A DNA stretch of 21,724 bases from a virus, in IMG/VR virus record IMGVR_UViG_3300025759_000814, positions 1 to 21,724 of that record; one strand, written 5' to 3'. Both the position numbers and the translations under genes were made by a program. Within the stretch, counting starts at the first letter, position 1; every line of letters begins with the position of its first letter. Shown one piece after another: positions 14,098-21,710 of this stretch. Under the pieces are notes generated by a model, which saw only the letters and a program-made list of their open reading frames with translations, made no database searches and was not told the origin of the DNA.

Positions 14098-14547
14098 TTA
14101 AGTTCCTGTTCCAAAAGTGACCTTAGAACGTCTATCATTAAATAGAGGCATTCTAGGATCATTCTCCCGCATGAAGTTGTTATCAACAGAATCCATCTGA
14201 GATTTGGTTTGACTATTGTAGTAGTCACTCCGCTCTTCGACGAGTTCCTTTGGAGCTTTGCACAGCAACAACCCACCTATGACTACATTATCTTTAAACC
14301 GTTCATTCTCTACGGTTACCAGTGTAATCTCAGGGTGATCACTTGCCTTCACAGGCTCCCAACCTTCACGCAGTTTTGAGGATACGTTAGTAGCGTCAAT
14401 TTGGCCTTGCGTACTAACTCTAACCCAATGATACTCATATCCCGGCTCTGGATTCGGAGAAGGGAGTGTCTCTGGACGCTGCCAGTGACGTTTACGAGTT
14501 TTCTTTTCGCGGGTTTCAAGTTCTCTATCTAGCCTATTCTCAGCCAT
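14098..14547 (-). CDS. Conserved head-morphogenesis region protein, 149 aa
   Basis: Starts MAENRLDRELETREKKTRKR with HWQRPETLPSPNPEPGYEYH; the middle has WVRVSTQGQIDATNVSSKLR and EGWEPVKASDHPEITLVTVE, and the C-terminal third has GGLLLCKAPKELVEERSDYY followed by DNNFMRENDPRMPLFNDRRS. That set, especially VDNNFMRENDPRMPLF, is strikingly constant among many marine phages and always sits between scaffold and capsid. No biochemical role is known to me. The first 8 bases overlap the scaffold stop, so it is coupled to scaffold translation, which supports a role in head assembly. Confidence 0.72.
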   Translation of the reverse strand: MAENRLDRELETREKKTRKRHWQRPETLPSPNPEPGYEYHWVRVSTQGQIDATNVSSKLREGWEPVKASDHPEITLVTVENERFKDNVVIGGLLLCKAPKELVEERSDYYNSQTKSQMDSVDNNFMRENDPRMPLFNDRRSKVTFGTGT

Positions 14548-15535
14548 TTTGTTTCCTCATATCTATTGCAACCTGTCTGGCGTATTGTTCTGGAGTTAAA
14601 CCTAAACGTTTAGATAACGCTACTTGAGTCTGACTTAATTTTACCTTTTTAGGGGCTGTGCTCCGCGTTGCGGGTGCGACTACATTAGCGCTACGCTTTG
14701 GCGTAACTTCAGTTTGTTGATCAGCATCCTCGAAATTATCGGGGAAAACTTGCCGCATACGAGAATCTATTCTCTCGTAGTATTCATCTGACTGAGGACT
14801 TACGCCCTCCTTGATAAGTTTGGTATGCAGCCCCAACGCCAAACTTGTCATTTCGTCATCGACATTAAACCACGGATTTTGAGTTTTCCACTCTTCCGCA
14901 CGTGGGTCATGCCCTGTTTGTGGGGCGGATTCTGTTCTTGAGGGTACAGGAACCTGTGTTTCCTGTAAAGCGGGTATTTTGAAGTTTGCTAACCTATCAG
15001 CCTTTATCTTAGCTGCTGTTAACTTCTCCTGTGCAGAAAGCACTGCATCAGGATCTCCAGATTCATATGCTGTTTTATACTCTTGTTTGGCAGCATATGA
15101 TTCCGATTCAGCGTTTTTCTTAGCTTGTTCTATCAACGCTGATTGATTCTTGGTTACGTCCCCCTTGAGCTTGTTGTTTTCTTCAACTAGCTGCTTGGCA
15201 AACCGCTCTAGCTCTTCGCGCTCACGAATAGCCCTTTCTTTCTCCCGCCGCTCGTCGTGATAACCCTTGCTGAAGTGTTTGATCCGTTTTTGAACTTTTT
15301 CAGAATAATCTTCTAGTTCTTCTTCGGTAACATCTTCTGGGGGTTCAGAGGGCTTACGTCCTCTGTCGGCTTTTGGAGTGTCATCGACAACTTCAATTTC
15401 AAGAGAATCAGCTTCTTCAGCTTTTGCTCTAGCGGGCTTTTTGATTTCTTCAGCACTGGACGGCTCCACTTCTATCTCTGTGGACTCCTCTTCCTTCTCA
15501 TCAGGAAACTCAAATTCAACCTTTTGGAATGGCAT
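14540..15535 (-). CDS. Scaffolding-like protein, 331 aa
   Basis: The N-terminal 75 residues are acidic and low complexity (PDEKEEESTEIEVEPSSAEE). Residues about 70-190 form a long charged helix with coiled-coil character (HDERREKERAIREREELERF, then AKQLVEENNKLKGDVTKNQS). A proline-rich segment follows, then WKTQNPWFNVDDEMTSLALG. The end, KLSQTQVALSKRLGLTPEQY followed by ARQVAIDMRKQNG, is a basic helix-turn-helix of the type by which scaffolds contact the capsid protein. The size, charge layout and place between portal and capsid fit a scaffold. The ATG 15535 has AGGAG. It has no protease signature, so it is probably released whole. Confidence 0.82.
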   Translation of the reverse strand: MPFQKVEFEFPDEKEEESTEIEVEPSSAEEIKKPARAKAEEADSLEIEVVDDTPKADRGRKPSEPPEDVTEEELEDYSEKVQKRIKHFSKGYHDERREKERAIREREELERFAKQLVEENNKLKGDVTKNQSALIEQAKKNAESESYAAKQEYKTAYESGDPDAVLSAQEKLTAAKIKADRLANFKIPALQETQVPVPSRTESAPQTGHDPRAEEWKTQNPWFNVDDEMTSLALGLHTKLIKEGVSPQSDEYYERIDSRMRQVFPDNFEDADQQTEVTPKRSANVVAPATRSTAPKKVKLSQTQVALSKRLGLTPEQYARQVAIDMRKQNG

Positions 15536-15544
15536 ACTCTACTC

Positions 15545-15919
15545 CTATACTGTCATAATGCCGCGAGGATCAGGGATAACTGCCTCTACAGAATCATCGT
15601 TCATCAAACGAAACTCTTTGCCGTTTACTTTGAACCGTGTGCCTGTGTTCATACGGAACATCACGTAGTCCCCTACTTTACACCACGGACCCTCTGGAAA
15701 ACGCTCTTTGTCAGAGTATGCGTCTGCTCCCATGTCAATAACTACGCCCATAATAGACATAATGTATTCACGATGCTTTTCAGTATCAGTCTTGAGTAGA
15801 CTCGTGCCTTCATAATGATCATCAATATCAGGCAGTGCTACCAACAGTCTGTACCCTACAGGCACGGGAAGTTGGGCTTCCCATTGCTCGTCAGCCAGTT
15901 TTGTGACGGTGTTAGTCAT
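15545..15919 (-). CDS. GroES-like co-chaperonin homologue, 124 aa
   Basis: ATG 15919, with a GAAGAAG site and an 8-base overlap with the upstream gene, gives 124 residues; a longer frame to 15976 lacks support. The body matches the GroES/Cpn10 plan: a first strand VPVGYRLLVALP (18-30), a flexible segment DIDDHYEGTSLLKTDTEKHR (31-50) where GroES has its mobile loop, then IMGVVIDMGADAYSD (56-70), GPWCKVGDYVMFRMNTG (77-93) and VNGKEFRLMNDDSVEAVI (98-115). GroES caps the GroEL folding chamber; phage T4 gp31 does so for its capsid protein. Its place between portal and scaffold suggests help in folding the head proteins. Identity by eye only; the loop is longer than usual. Confidence 0.68.
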   Translation of the reverse strand: MTNTVTKLADEQWEAQLPVPVGYRLLVALPDIDDHYEGTSLLKTDTEKHREYIMSIMGVVIDMGADAYSDKERFPEGPWCKVGDYVMFRMNTGTRFKVNGKEFRLMNDDSVEAVIPDPRGIMTV

Positions 15920-16109
15920 TATCTTCTTCCATATAGTTACGCGAGAGGTCTTCAATGTAAGATTTGGTGGCTTCAAGACCCCGAATTAAGCCAACAACTT
16001 CCCTATAATTCGCATAATCTTTAGGTGATCCTGCGCGTAGGAAACTCTGTGCAGACGATATATCCTCGTCGATTCTATCCTTTAGCACGTCAAAGACGGT
16101 CTTTGCCAT
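15912..16109 (-). CDS. Small helical protein next to portal, 65 aa
   Basis: MAKTVFDVLKDRIDEDISSA, then QSFLRAGSPKDYANYREVVG and LIRGLEATKSYIEDLSRNYM, make a short, two-helix protein with an acidic end (EEDND). The form RxDYAxYRxVVGxIRGL is one I recall downstream of portal genes in many marine phages. The function is unknown; it may be a minor head factor or a portal partner. ATG 16109 overlaps the portal stop by one base (TAATG) and has AAGGAG about 12 bases upstream, so it should be made in step with the portal. Confidence 0.75.
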   Translation of the reverse strand: MAKTVFDVLKDRIDEDISSAQSFLRAGSPKDYANYREVVGLIRGLEATKSYIEDLSRNYMEEDND

Positions 16110-18544
16110 TAATTATTCTTCTCCTTCGATAGCTTAATAAGCTCTATGCCCTTCTTATCTGCGGCATCTTTCATAGCGCGGTCTATGTTTGCGCCTTTCT
16201 CTTCCGCCTCAATAGCCAACTCAGCGCGTTCGAGTTTAAGTCTTTCAGCTTCAATCATAGCTTTAGACATGTCTCTCGCAGTAGCTGTCTGGGCCTGCTG
16301 CTGGCGTATTTGAACATCTGCTTGATCTTTAGCGATCTTGCGTTGCACCTCTTGCTCTTTAATCTGCAACTCTTTCTGCTGCATCTGGATAATCGGATCT
16401 TGCGCTTTTTGCTGGGCAGCTTGTTGTGCGGCCTGTTGCTGATGCTGCTGCGTAAGCTGACGACCTGCGTCTGCCACCAGTTTAGAAAGTTCGACCTCTA
16501 TCTCTTCTGGCAACTCTTCATTCGGTCTAGGCAGCGCAACGCCCAGTTTCTCTTCTATCTGCGAGCGATACTGGAACCCAAGGTGCTCTGCTATGTGAGC
16601 TTGCATAGATGCACCGATCTGCTTGGCCTGTGGGTTTTGAGCAATCATCTGAGCAATCATAGGGTCTTGCAGGAACGACATATGCGTAGCGATATGTGCT
16701 TGGTGGTCCTGATACATAAACGCCTTCATAGGCTCGCCTGTAAGCGCGTCCATGTTCTCGCTGACTGGATCTTTCGGCTTGGCGTCCTCTTTTGTGGGTA
16801 CCAATTTATCTGCGTTTTTGATCCCCAACACCTCGATCATCTGCCTGTGTAACTGCGGTAGATTGTATATTTGAGGTGCCTGTTGTGACATCTGCAGTAC
16901 AGCCTGATACTGCACCACTCGTTGAGCCATTGTAGAACTGTTAGGGTCACTTACTGGTATGACATCCACAAGCATATAATCTGCTTGCTTGGCGCTAACC
17001 TCGCCTCTGTGCGGCTGGTACGCGTAGTCCATAGGCGCATACTCAGATATAATCCGCTTGAGCAGTTTAAACTCCTGCTTCATCGCGTAGTGTACACGCG
17101 CCTGAACAGCCGCCATAGGCTTCAGGGTACGCTCTAAAAGCGCCAGAGTGGTTCCAACGGGGGCGTTAGCTGACATGTCCGATATGTTCATGTCACTAAT
17201 AGCGCCTAGCCTACGTCCTTCCTGTGTTATCTTATCAAGTAGGGCGAGAAGGGTCTGGCTGGGTTCCTTGTACGGAAGAGGCATAATATTGTCACGGATG
17301 CTACCAGACGGCACGTCCACATCCTTAAACTCTCCCGGCTCTATCGGTGTATCGTCTCCCTTGATACGCAGCCCACGAGACTTTAAGCCACCGGGCAGAT
17401 TAGCTAATGTACCAGCATCGACAAGCTGTCGTATCAAGGAAGTCCCTGCTTTGGCATAACCGCCAATAATATGGATAAGGCCAAGGCCGTAGAACCCAAA
17501 TCCCGGCACGTACACGTAGTGCACGAAGTGCTGACGCTTCAGCATCAACGGATCATCGGGAGCATAGTTTCTACGCACTGCTAAGACCTCACCAGAGCCG
17601 CGTTCTATAGTGACCACGTATGGCTTGGCTATATCGTCTTCGTCATCTACGCCTTCTATAACGAGGTCTGCGTGTACCTCATATATGGTGTAGCGATCAT
17701 CATCTGTTAGAGAGAACCCACCTTCTTCAGCCTTACGCTTCTCTATATCCGAGTGGTATGGCTGTGGCTCTCCTACATCTACATCACTGTAAAACCCTAC
17801 AGACTGTAGCTTCTTCAACTCGTTTTTGGTCTTGCGCATTACATGTGTAACGCGTTCTGCGGTTTCTAGGTGGCTTGCTCCATAAGGAACAATAACATCC
17901 TCGGCGGGTATATACACAGCGACTTGCCGCCCAAGGTTGGGGTCATAGTACACTTTTTTGAACGCGGAACCTGCCAAACCAAGGTTATACAGCATACGCT
18001 CGTGCTCAGAGCGATACTCCACCATATGCTCTGTTAGCTCATAGTTCATATCTGCTTTAACACGGAGAGCCGCTTCTTCCTTATCCTTAGTCTCATCACC
18101 AAGAATTTTAACCTTTACAGGGCCAGCAGCGGGAAAAGTTTCCGACATTGTTTCGGCTTGGAACCGTATCGCAGCCTCTGCAAGCACTGTAGAATACACC
18201 CCACAAGCACCTTCCCACGGCTCAGTGCGGTCCTCGTATTTAAACCCTAACACGTCAAGCCCTTTGACAAATGTATCTGCCCATTCTTTGCGGCTATCAG
18301 TATCTGCGTCTATCATACCCATAAGATCAGAAGACAAAGAGTTAAGATCGCCCTCTGTCATAACTTCAGCTAAGTTGCCGTCAAATGGCACCATATCAAT
18401 TTCGTTTCCGGGCATTATGGTAATCTCCATAGACCCATCGTCCATTATAACCGCGTCAGGATTAACGATTTCAATCTCTACCTCGGAGAGTTCCTCGTCT
18501 TCCAAACCCTCTGGGGCTGTGTACACACTTTTCTCTATAGCCAT
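16109..18544 (-). CDS. Portal protein, 811 aa
   Basis: The 12-subunit head vertex through which DNA enters and leaves. The sequence has the usual plan: an acidic N-terminal extension (1-70), then EPWEGACGVYSTVLAEAAIR (about 108-127), LAGSAFKKVYYDPNLGRQVA (about 190-210), the wing region, VPGFGFYGLGLIHIIGGYAK (about 343-362), a long clip/stem helix region AISDMNISDMSANAPVGTTL (about 440-460), and a C-terminal barrel-like region. Residues about 680-800 are strongly helical and Gln-rich (QQHQQQAAQQAAQQKAQ, then EIQ/KEQ-type helix), as in the long barrel domains of podovirus portals. At 811 residues it is much longer than siphovirus portals and near the P22 and N4 size. Follows the TerL stop by 10 bases. 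Confidence 0.85.
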   Translation of the reverse strand: MAIEKSVYTAPEGLEDEELSEVEIEIVNPDAVIMDDGSMEITIMPGNEIDMVPFDGNLAEVMTEGDLNSLSSDLMGMIDADTDSRKEWADTFVKGLDVLGFKYEDRTEPWEGACGVYSTVLAEAAIRFQAETMSETFPAAGPVKVKILGDETKDKEEAALRVKADMNYELTEHMVEYRSEHERMLYNLGLAGSAFKKVYYDPNLGRQVAVYIPAEDVIVPYGASHLETAERVTHVMRKTKNELKKLQSVGFYSDVDVGEPQPYHSDIEKRKAEEGGFSLTDDDRYTIYEVHADLVIEGVDDEDDIAKPYVVTIERGSGEVLAVRRNYAPDDPLMLKRQHFVHYVYVPGFGFYGLGLIHIIGGYAKAGTSLIRQLVDAGTLANLPGGLKSRGLRIKGDDTPIEPGEFKDVDVPSGSIRDNIMPLPYKEPSQTLLALLDKITQEGRRLGAISDMNISDMSANAPVGTTLALLERTLKPMAAVQARVHYAMKQEFKLLKRIISEYAPMDYAYQPHRGEVSAKQADYMLVDVIPVSDPNSSTMAQRVVQYQAVLQMSQQAPQIYNLPQLHRQMIEVLGIKNADKLVPTKEDAKPKDPVSENMDALTGEPMKAFMYQDHQAHIATHMSFLQDPMIAQMIAQNPQAKQIGASMQAHIAEHLGFQYRSQIEEKLGVALPRPNEELPEEIEVELSKLVADAGRQLTQQHQQQAAQQAAQQKAQDPIIQMQQKELQIKEQEVQRKIAKDQADVQIRQQQAQTATARDMSKAMIEAERLKLERAELAIEAEEKGANIDRAMKDAADKKGIELIKLSKEKNN

Positions 18545-18554
18545 GAACTAATCC

Positions 18555-20108
18555 TCAGTAGTAACCGCCTTTGCGTTGCCTAAAGTATCTAGGCTCATCC
18601 GGTTCATCTGTAGGCAACCGTATAAACCCGCCCTGTCTAAACCGCATGAGGGCCATCACTGTAGAGTCAACAAGGTCATCGTGGCTCATAAACGGAAACC
18701 CTGCTATCTCCTCAATAACCTCTTCAGCCCAACGCGTCTGTGGTACCCATACCATACCAGAGGCTATTATGTCAGCTACAGAATTAAGTCTAGCCATCTT
18801 ATCCCCTGATCCACGGTGCGGGGTGTACTCCTGTACGGGCAATCCTGTCCTGCGCATCTCCTGATACAGGGCTGCACCAGAACTCTTTTTCTCCACAATG
18901 AACGAATCTGGCTCCCAGTCCGCGTACTCCTGCATAGCCAGTGCTTTTAGCTCTGGAAACTCAAGTCTTTGCTTTATGCTATTCAGCAGAATTATGTGAT
19001 ATGCGTTTTCTTCTTCGTTTAAGAAGACGCCCCAAGTTGTAAGCGCGGTAAAGTCGGCTCTGTTGTGTTTTTCTGCCGCTGCGTCCAAAGACATAATGAT
19101 ATATTCGCAAACAGGTGGGTTTTCGCTTGTCCATTCCTGCCACCACTCCCTTTTTACTACAGCCGCTTCTTCTGCGGTAGGTTGCTGTTGATACTGAGCG
19201 TTCCACTGGAACACAGGCATCGACGCTTTTGTGCGTTCCAACGCCTTCATATCAAAAAATTCAGGCCAAAGCGGTTTATGTACTACTTTACCGCTCTTTT
19301 TGCTTTCAATTTCTAGTATAGCGGGAAATTCTACCACTTCATACTGGTCTGACAGATCATTATTGACCATATCACGTGTTACACGGCCCGTCAGGTCATC
19401 CATGTGCCATCGTGTCTGAATAATTGCGACCCGACCCCCCGGCATAAGGCGAGTACGAGCACCGAATGTGAACCACTCGTAGGCTTTTTCAAATACCTCA
19501 AAGTTTCCGTTGATAACGTCTTGTTCCGAGTGGGGATCATCCACTAGAAGGAGGTCAGCACCACGTCCAGCGAGCGCAGAACCAATACCACAGGCGTAAT
19601 ATTCACCCCCAGAGTTAGTATTCCACCGTCCAGCAGACTTACTGTCCTGCGCAAGACGCACCGTAGGGAATATAGCACGATATTCGTCCGACGATATGAG
19701 GTTTCTGACCTTCCTGCCGAAGTCTACCGCCAAATCTGTGGTGTGTGACACCATCATAACCTTCTTATCGGGGTTACGACCAAGAAACCAAGCAGGAAAA
19801 TAAATAGAAACAAGCTGAGATTTGCCATGACGGGGTGGTATGTTCACACAAATCCGGTCTTTGTCCCCTCTTTCGATACCCATGAGCATGGTTGCTAGGA
19901 TTTTATGGTGTTTACCTACCAAATAATCAGGCTGCATCCGCTTACAAAACTCTATCAAGTCCATATATGCGGCTTTGTTCGCCTTGCGGTTGTTTAGCTC
20001 GTCAACCATACGGTCGATTTCTAGGATCTCCTCCTCAGAAAAAGCGTCTAGGTTGTCAAGAAGGTGGTCAACATCCACATCGTCGAATGTGACGGCCTTA
20101 TTCATCAT
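18555..20108 (-). CDS. terL: Terminase large subunit (ATPase and nuclease)
   Basis: The DNA-packaging motor and cutter. Numbered from ATG 20108 (517 residues): Walker A PPRHGKS at 91-97, then the adenine-side ISSDEYRAIFPTVRLAQDSK, Walker B LLLVDDP at 186-192, coupling motif QTRWHMDD at about 231-238. The C-terminal RNase H-like nuclease has MSLDAAAE with D342, FIVEKKSSG with E406, and SHDDLVDSTV with D477/D478. All active-site residues are in place, so it should be functional. ATG 20108 and 20105 are the alternative starts; GTG at 20117 is possible. The start overlaps the small terminase gene, so the two are coupled. Residues about 15-30 are acidic and helical. Confidence 0.95.
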   Translation of the reverse strand: MMNKAVTFDDVDVDHLLDNLDAFSEEEILEIDRMVDELNNRKANKAAYMDLIEFCKRMQPDYLVGKHHKILATMLMGIERGDKDRICVNIPPRHGKSQLVSIYFPAWFLGRNPDKKVMMVSHTTDLAVDFGRKVRNLISSDEYRAIFPTVRLAQDSKSAGRWNTNSGGEYYACGIGSALAGRGADLLLVDDPHSEQDVINGNFEVFEKAYEWFTFGARTRLMPGGRVAIIQTRWHMDDLTGRVTRDMVNNDLSDQYEVVEFPAILEIESKKSGKVVHKPLWPEFFDMKALERTKASMPVFQWNAQYQQQPTAEEAAVVKREWWQEWTSENPPVCEYIIMSLDAAAEKHNRADFTALTTWGVFLNEEENAYHIILLNSIKQRLEFPELKALAMQEYADWEPDSFIVEKKSSGAALYQEMRRTGLPVQEYTPHRGSGDKMARLNSVADIIASGMVWVPQTRWAEEVIEEIAGFPFMSHDDLVDSTVMALMRFRQGGFIRLPTDEPDEPRYFRQRKGGYY

Positions 20109-20694
20109 CAAATTCACTCATAATCGCATCAACATCTAGTGGACTATCGTCTAAAACGACTGCATCCTCTATATCTAGTGTTGGATTTGTCAATTTTGTC
20201 AGTTTCGCACGCAGCTTTTCCTTAATATCGTCGGTGGTCTGGTGCGTAATGGTCACTTCAGACTTCTCAGTAAACAAACCTACGTCTGATATTTTACCTA
20301 GAAGCTCCAACGCACGCATTCTGGTACGCGGGTCAGGGCTATCAGACTCAATAATCAGCTTGTTCGTGACTAAATGCCGAAGCTGCATAGAAGATTCTAC
20401 AACAGAGTGATTAAATTCTTTGATTATGGAGTTAGCTAACTTGATGGACGCAGGAGTAAGCGTAGCAGCACGTTTGTGTGTAACCTGTTTGGAGGTTCCG
20501 TCAGGGTCTTGCGCATAAGATGTTAGGAGCGTAGCGGCTACTTCTTCGTCTAACGCATCAGGTGTAGTGTCTACGCCGTGCTTCTCTAATTTGTTAACTG
20601 TATTGTCCAACGCCTCGACGCGTTCAGGAAGATCGACGCTTGTTATGCTGTCGTCCAAAGGTATGCCAAGCTCTGGTTCTAAATTCATCGCCAT
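20098..20694 (-). CDS. terS: Probable terminase small subunit
   Basis: 198 residues from ATG 20694 (ATG 20688 and 20727 are alternatives; none has a good ribosome binding site, and a TTG at 20739 is weaker). The product has a low-complexity acidic N-terminal part, then helices HKRAATLTPASIKLANSIIK and FNHSVVESSMQLRHLVTNKL, then SPDPRTRMRALELLGKISDV with GLFTEKSEVTITHQ. ALxLLGKxxDVGLFTEKxEVT is a motif I recall from terminase small subunit-like proteins. The gene directly precedes the large subunit, as expected. Small terminases bind the packaging site and feed DNA to the motor. The C-terminus is acidic (DAVVLDDSPLDVDAIMSEFD). Not proven, since these proteins diverge. Confidence 0.72.
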   Translation of the reverse strand: MAMNLEPELGIPLDDSITSVDLPERVEALDNTVNKLEKHGVDTTPDALDEEVAATLLTSYAQDPDGTSKQVTHKRAATLTPASIKLANSIIKEFNHSVVESSMQLRHLVTNKLIIESDSPDPRTRMRALELLGKISDVGLFTEKSEVTITHQTTDDIKEKLRAKLTKLTNPTLDIEDAVVLDDSPLDVDAIMSEFDDE

Positions 20695-20728
20695 AGTGTG
20701 TTCGCAGGTGTTACCCGTATAACGCATT

Positions 20729-20756
20729 AGGATACACAATAAAAAATTTTTTACAA
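20729..20756 (-). promoter_or_regulatory. Candidate promoter before terminase
   Basis: On the minus strand, TTGTAA (20756-20751, four of six to the -35 consensus) and TATCCT (20734-20729, four of six to the -10) are 16 bases apart in a T-rich stretch. A start near 20721 would place the terminase ATG at 20694 about 27 bases inside the transcript and excludes the 20727 and 20739 start codons. Weak pattern match. Confidence 0.3.
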
Positions 20757-20900
20757 GGGGAGGTTGGGACTCCTATGGGGGGTACTTCGGAAAATCGAAA
20801 ATTTTACAATTGTTCGTACAAATTAGTAGTGTGTAGTGTGTAGTGGAATCCTAAGCACATAGCCGGGGGTAGGGGGGTAGTACGGGTCAGGCGCTGGCGA

Positions 20901-20918
20901 TTCGGGCATGTGCCCGAA
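20901..20918 (+). repeat. Inverted repeat TTCGGGCA-TG-TGCCCGAA, copy 1
   Basis: Perfect 8-bp arms around two bases, followed by TGA. It lies about 108 bases before the plus-strand ATG. The same arms recur at 21693-21710. It may be a protein-binding operator or a small stem-loop; no T-run follows, so it is not a terminator. Confidence 0.85.
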
Positions 20919-21014
20919 TGACATATCATGGTTATCCCTTGTATAACGTGTCAGTACATGTCATAGCTTGGTTATCGGGACAAGCGAGCCGCTATGGTTT
21001 CCGCCGATTAACTG

Positions 21015-21020
21015 AAAGGA
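21015..21020 (+). promoter_or_regulatory. Ribosome binding site AAAGGA of the plus-strand gene
   Basis: AAAGGA ends six bases before ATG 21027. It fixes this ATG as the start and supports the plus-strand gene as real. Confidence 0.75.
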
Positions 21021-21026
21021 CATAAC

Positions 21027-21623
21027 ATGTCTACAAACTTCGATATTAAAGCTATCCGTAAAATTGGTGCTGACCTGATCAAAGTACACGGTCTAGGCGG
21101 TGAATTTAAATCCGACGATCTTGGAACGCTGGCAAGCGCACACTCCGGTGAAATGACATCTAGTCAGGCCTACGAATACCGCATTGCGGAATTGAGCGAT
21201 AAGCCAGAGAATTGGTTTACGCCTAGTCAGGAAGGCAGCACCAATGACAAAACGTCATGGGAAACCAAACGCAAGATGGCAATGGTAATATGCCTGACAC
21301 CTCACGAGGTGCATCGCATGGCAGAGACAAAAGGCACGACCGACGACGCGGAAAAACTGTTCCGCAAACAAATATCTGATAAGATCAGCGACAAGCTAAA
21401 GAATATCAGACGCGGTATGATTAACGCGGATCGCCGCCTTAATCCTGAGAAATACCAGCGGACTGTGACCAAACGTGACGCACAGGATCGCATCATGGAA
21501 CACGTCACAGCTATCGCCAAAATACTATCTGAGATTGGCGAAGACGATAACAGCATCTGGGATATACCAGAGACTAACATCGCGCTGAAAACACTTGAGA
21601 AACAAGTGAAACGCAAATCATAA
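21027..21623 (+). CDS. Plus-strand protein of unknown function, 198 aa
   Basis: The only gene facing right. It has its own AAAGGA site and an intrinsic terminator 16 bases after the stop, so it is an independent single-gene unit. The 198 residues are mostly helical, rich in Lys, Asp, Glu: MSTNFDIKAIRKIGADLIKV, then LGTLASAHSGEMTSSQAYEY, SWETKRKMAMVICLTPHEVH and, after KLFRKQISDKISDKLKNIRR, GMINADRRLNPEKY and RDAQDRIMEHVTAIAKILSE. I recognise no domain. There is no signal peptide, membrane segment or catalytic motif. The two amphipathic helical stretches at about 110-140 and 150-180 could dimerise. Position next to a divergent control region and between identical inverted repeats fits a small regulator or early protein, which is inference. 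Confidence 0.75.
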   Translation: MSTNFDIKAIRKIGADLIKVHGLGGEFKSDDLGTLASAHSGEMTSSQAYEYRIAELSDKPENWFTPSQEGSTNDKTSWETKRKMAMVICLTPHEVHRMAETKGTTDDAEKLFRKQISDKISDKLKNIRRGMINADRRLNPEKYQRTVTKRDAQDRIMEHVTAIAKILSEIGEDDNSIWDIPETNIALKTLEKQVKRKS

Positions 21624-21639
21624 CACACTACACCACACT

Positions 21640-21667
21640 GGGTCGCCTTTTGGCGGCCCATTTTTTT
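21640..21667 (+). terminator. Intrinsic terminator of the plus-strand gene
   Basis: GGGTCGCC (21640-21647) pairs with GGCGGCCC (21652-21659) with one G-U pair, loop TTTT, followed by A and seven T (21661-21667). This is a textbook Rho-independent terminator, 17 bases after the stop codon of the plus-strand gene. In the other direction there is no T-run, so it works one way. Confidence 0.92.
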
Positions 21668-21692
21668 ATGTCTAATGAAATGATAGTTTAGC

Positions 21693-21710
21693 TTCGGGCA
21701 GATGCCCGAA
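21693..21710 (+). repeat. Inverted repeat TTCGGGCA-GA-TGCCCGAA, copy 2
   Basis: The arms are identical to copy 1 at 20901-20918 and the 3' flank is again TGA; only the two central bases differ (GA, not TG). It lies beyond the terminator, so it probably belongs to the upstream region of the next plus-strand gene, outside the window. Confidence 0.85.

Larger units (their letters stand above)
20741..21026 (+). other. Intergenic divergent control region (no gene seen)
   Basis: This 286-bp gap separates the minus-strand operon from the plus-strand gene; no coding frame of note was found. It holds an A/T-rich block (20741-20825), a G-rich stretch with runs of 5, 6 and 3 G near 20864-20886, tandem TAGTGTG heptamers at about 20827-20844, an 8+8 bp inverted repeat (20901-20918) and an imperfect direct repeat built on TGGTTATC at 20929 and 20969. 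The strand label is nominal. No strong plus-strand promoter match was found. Confidence 0.55.

Noticed and set aside
15912-15976. Longer N-terminus for the GroES-like gene (143 residues from 15976)
   Set aside because: The extra 19 residues read in another frame of the 65-residue gene and lack a ribosome binding site; ATG 15919 has one and a normal small overlap.
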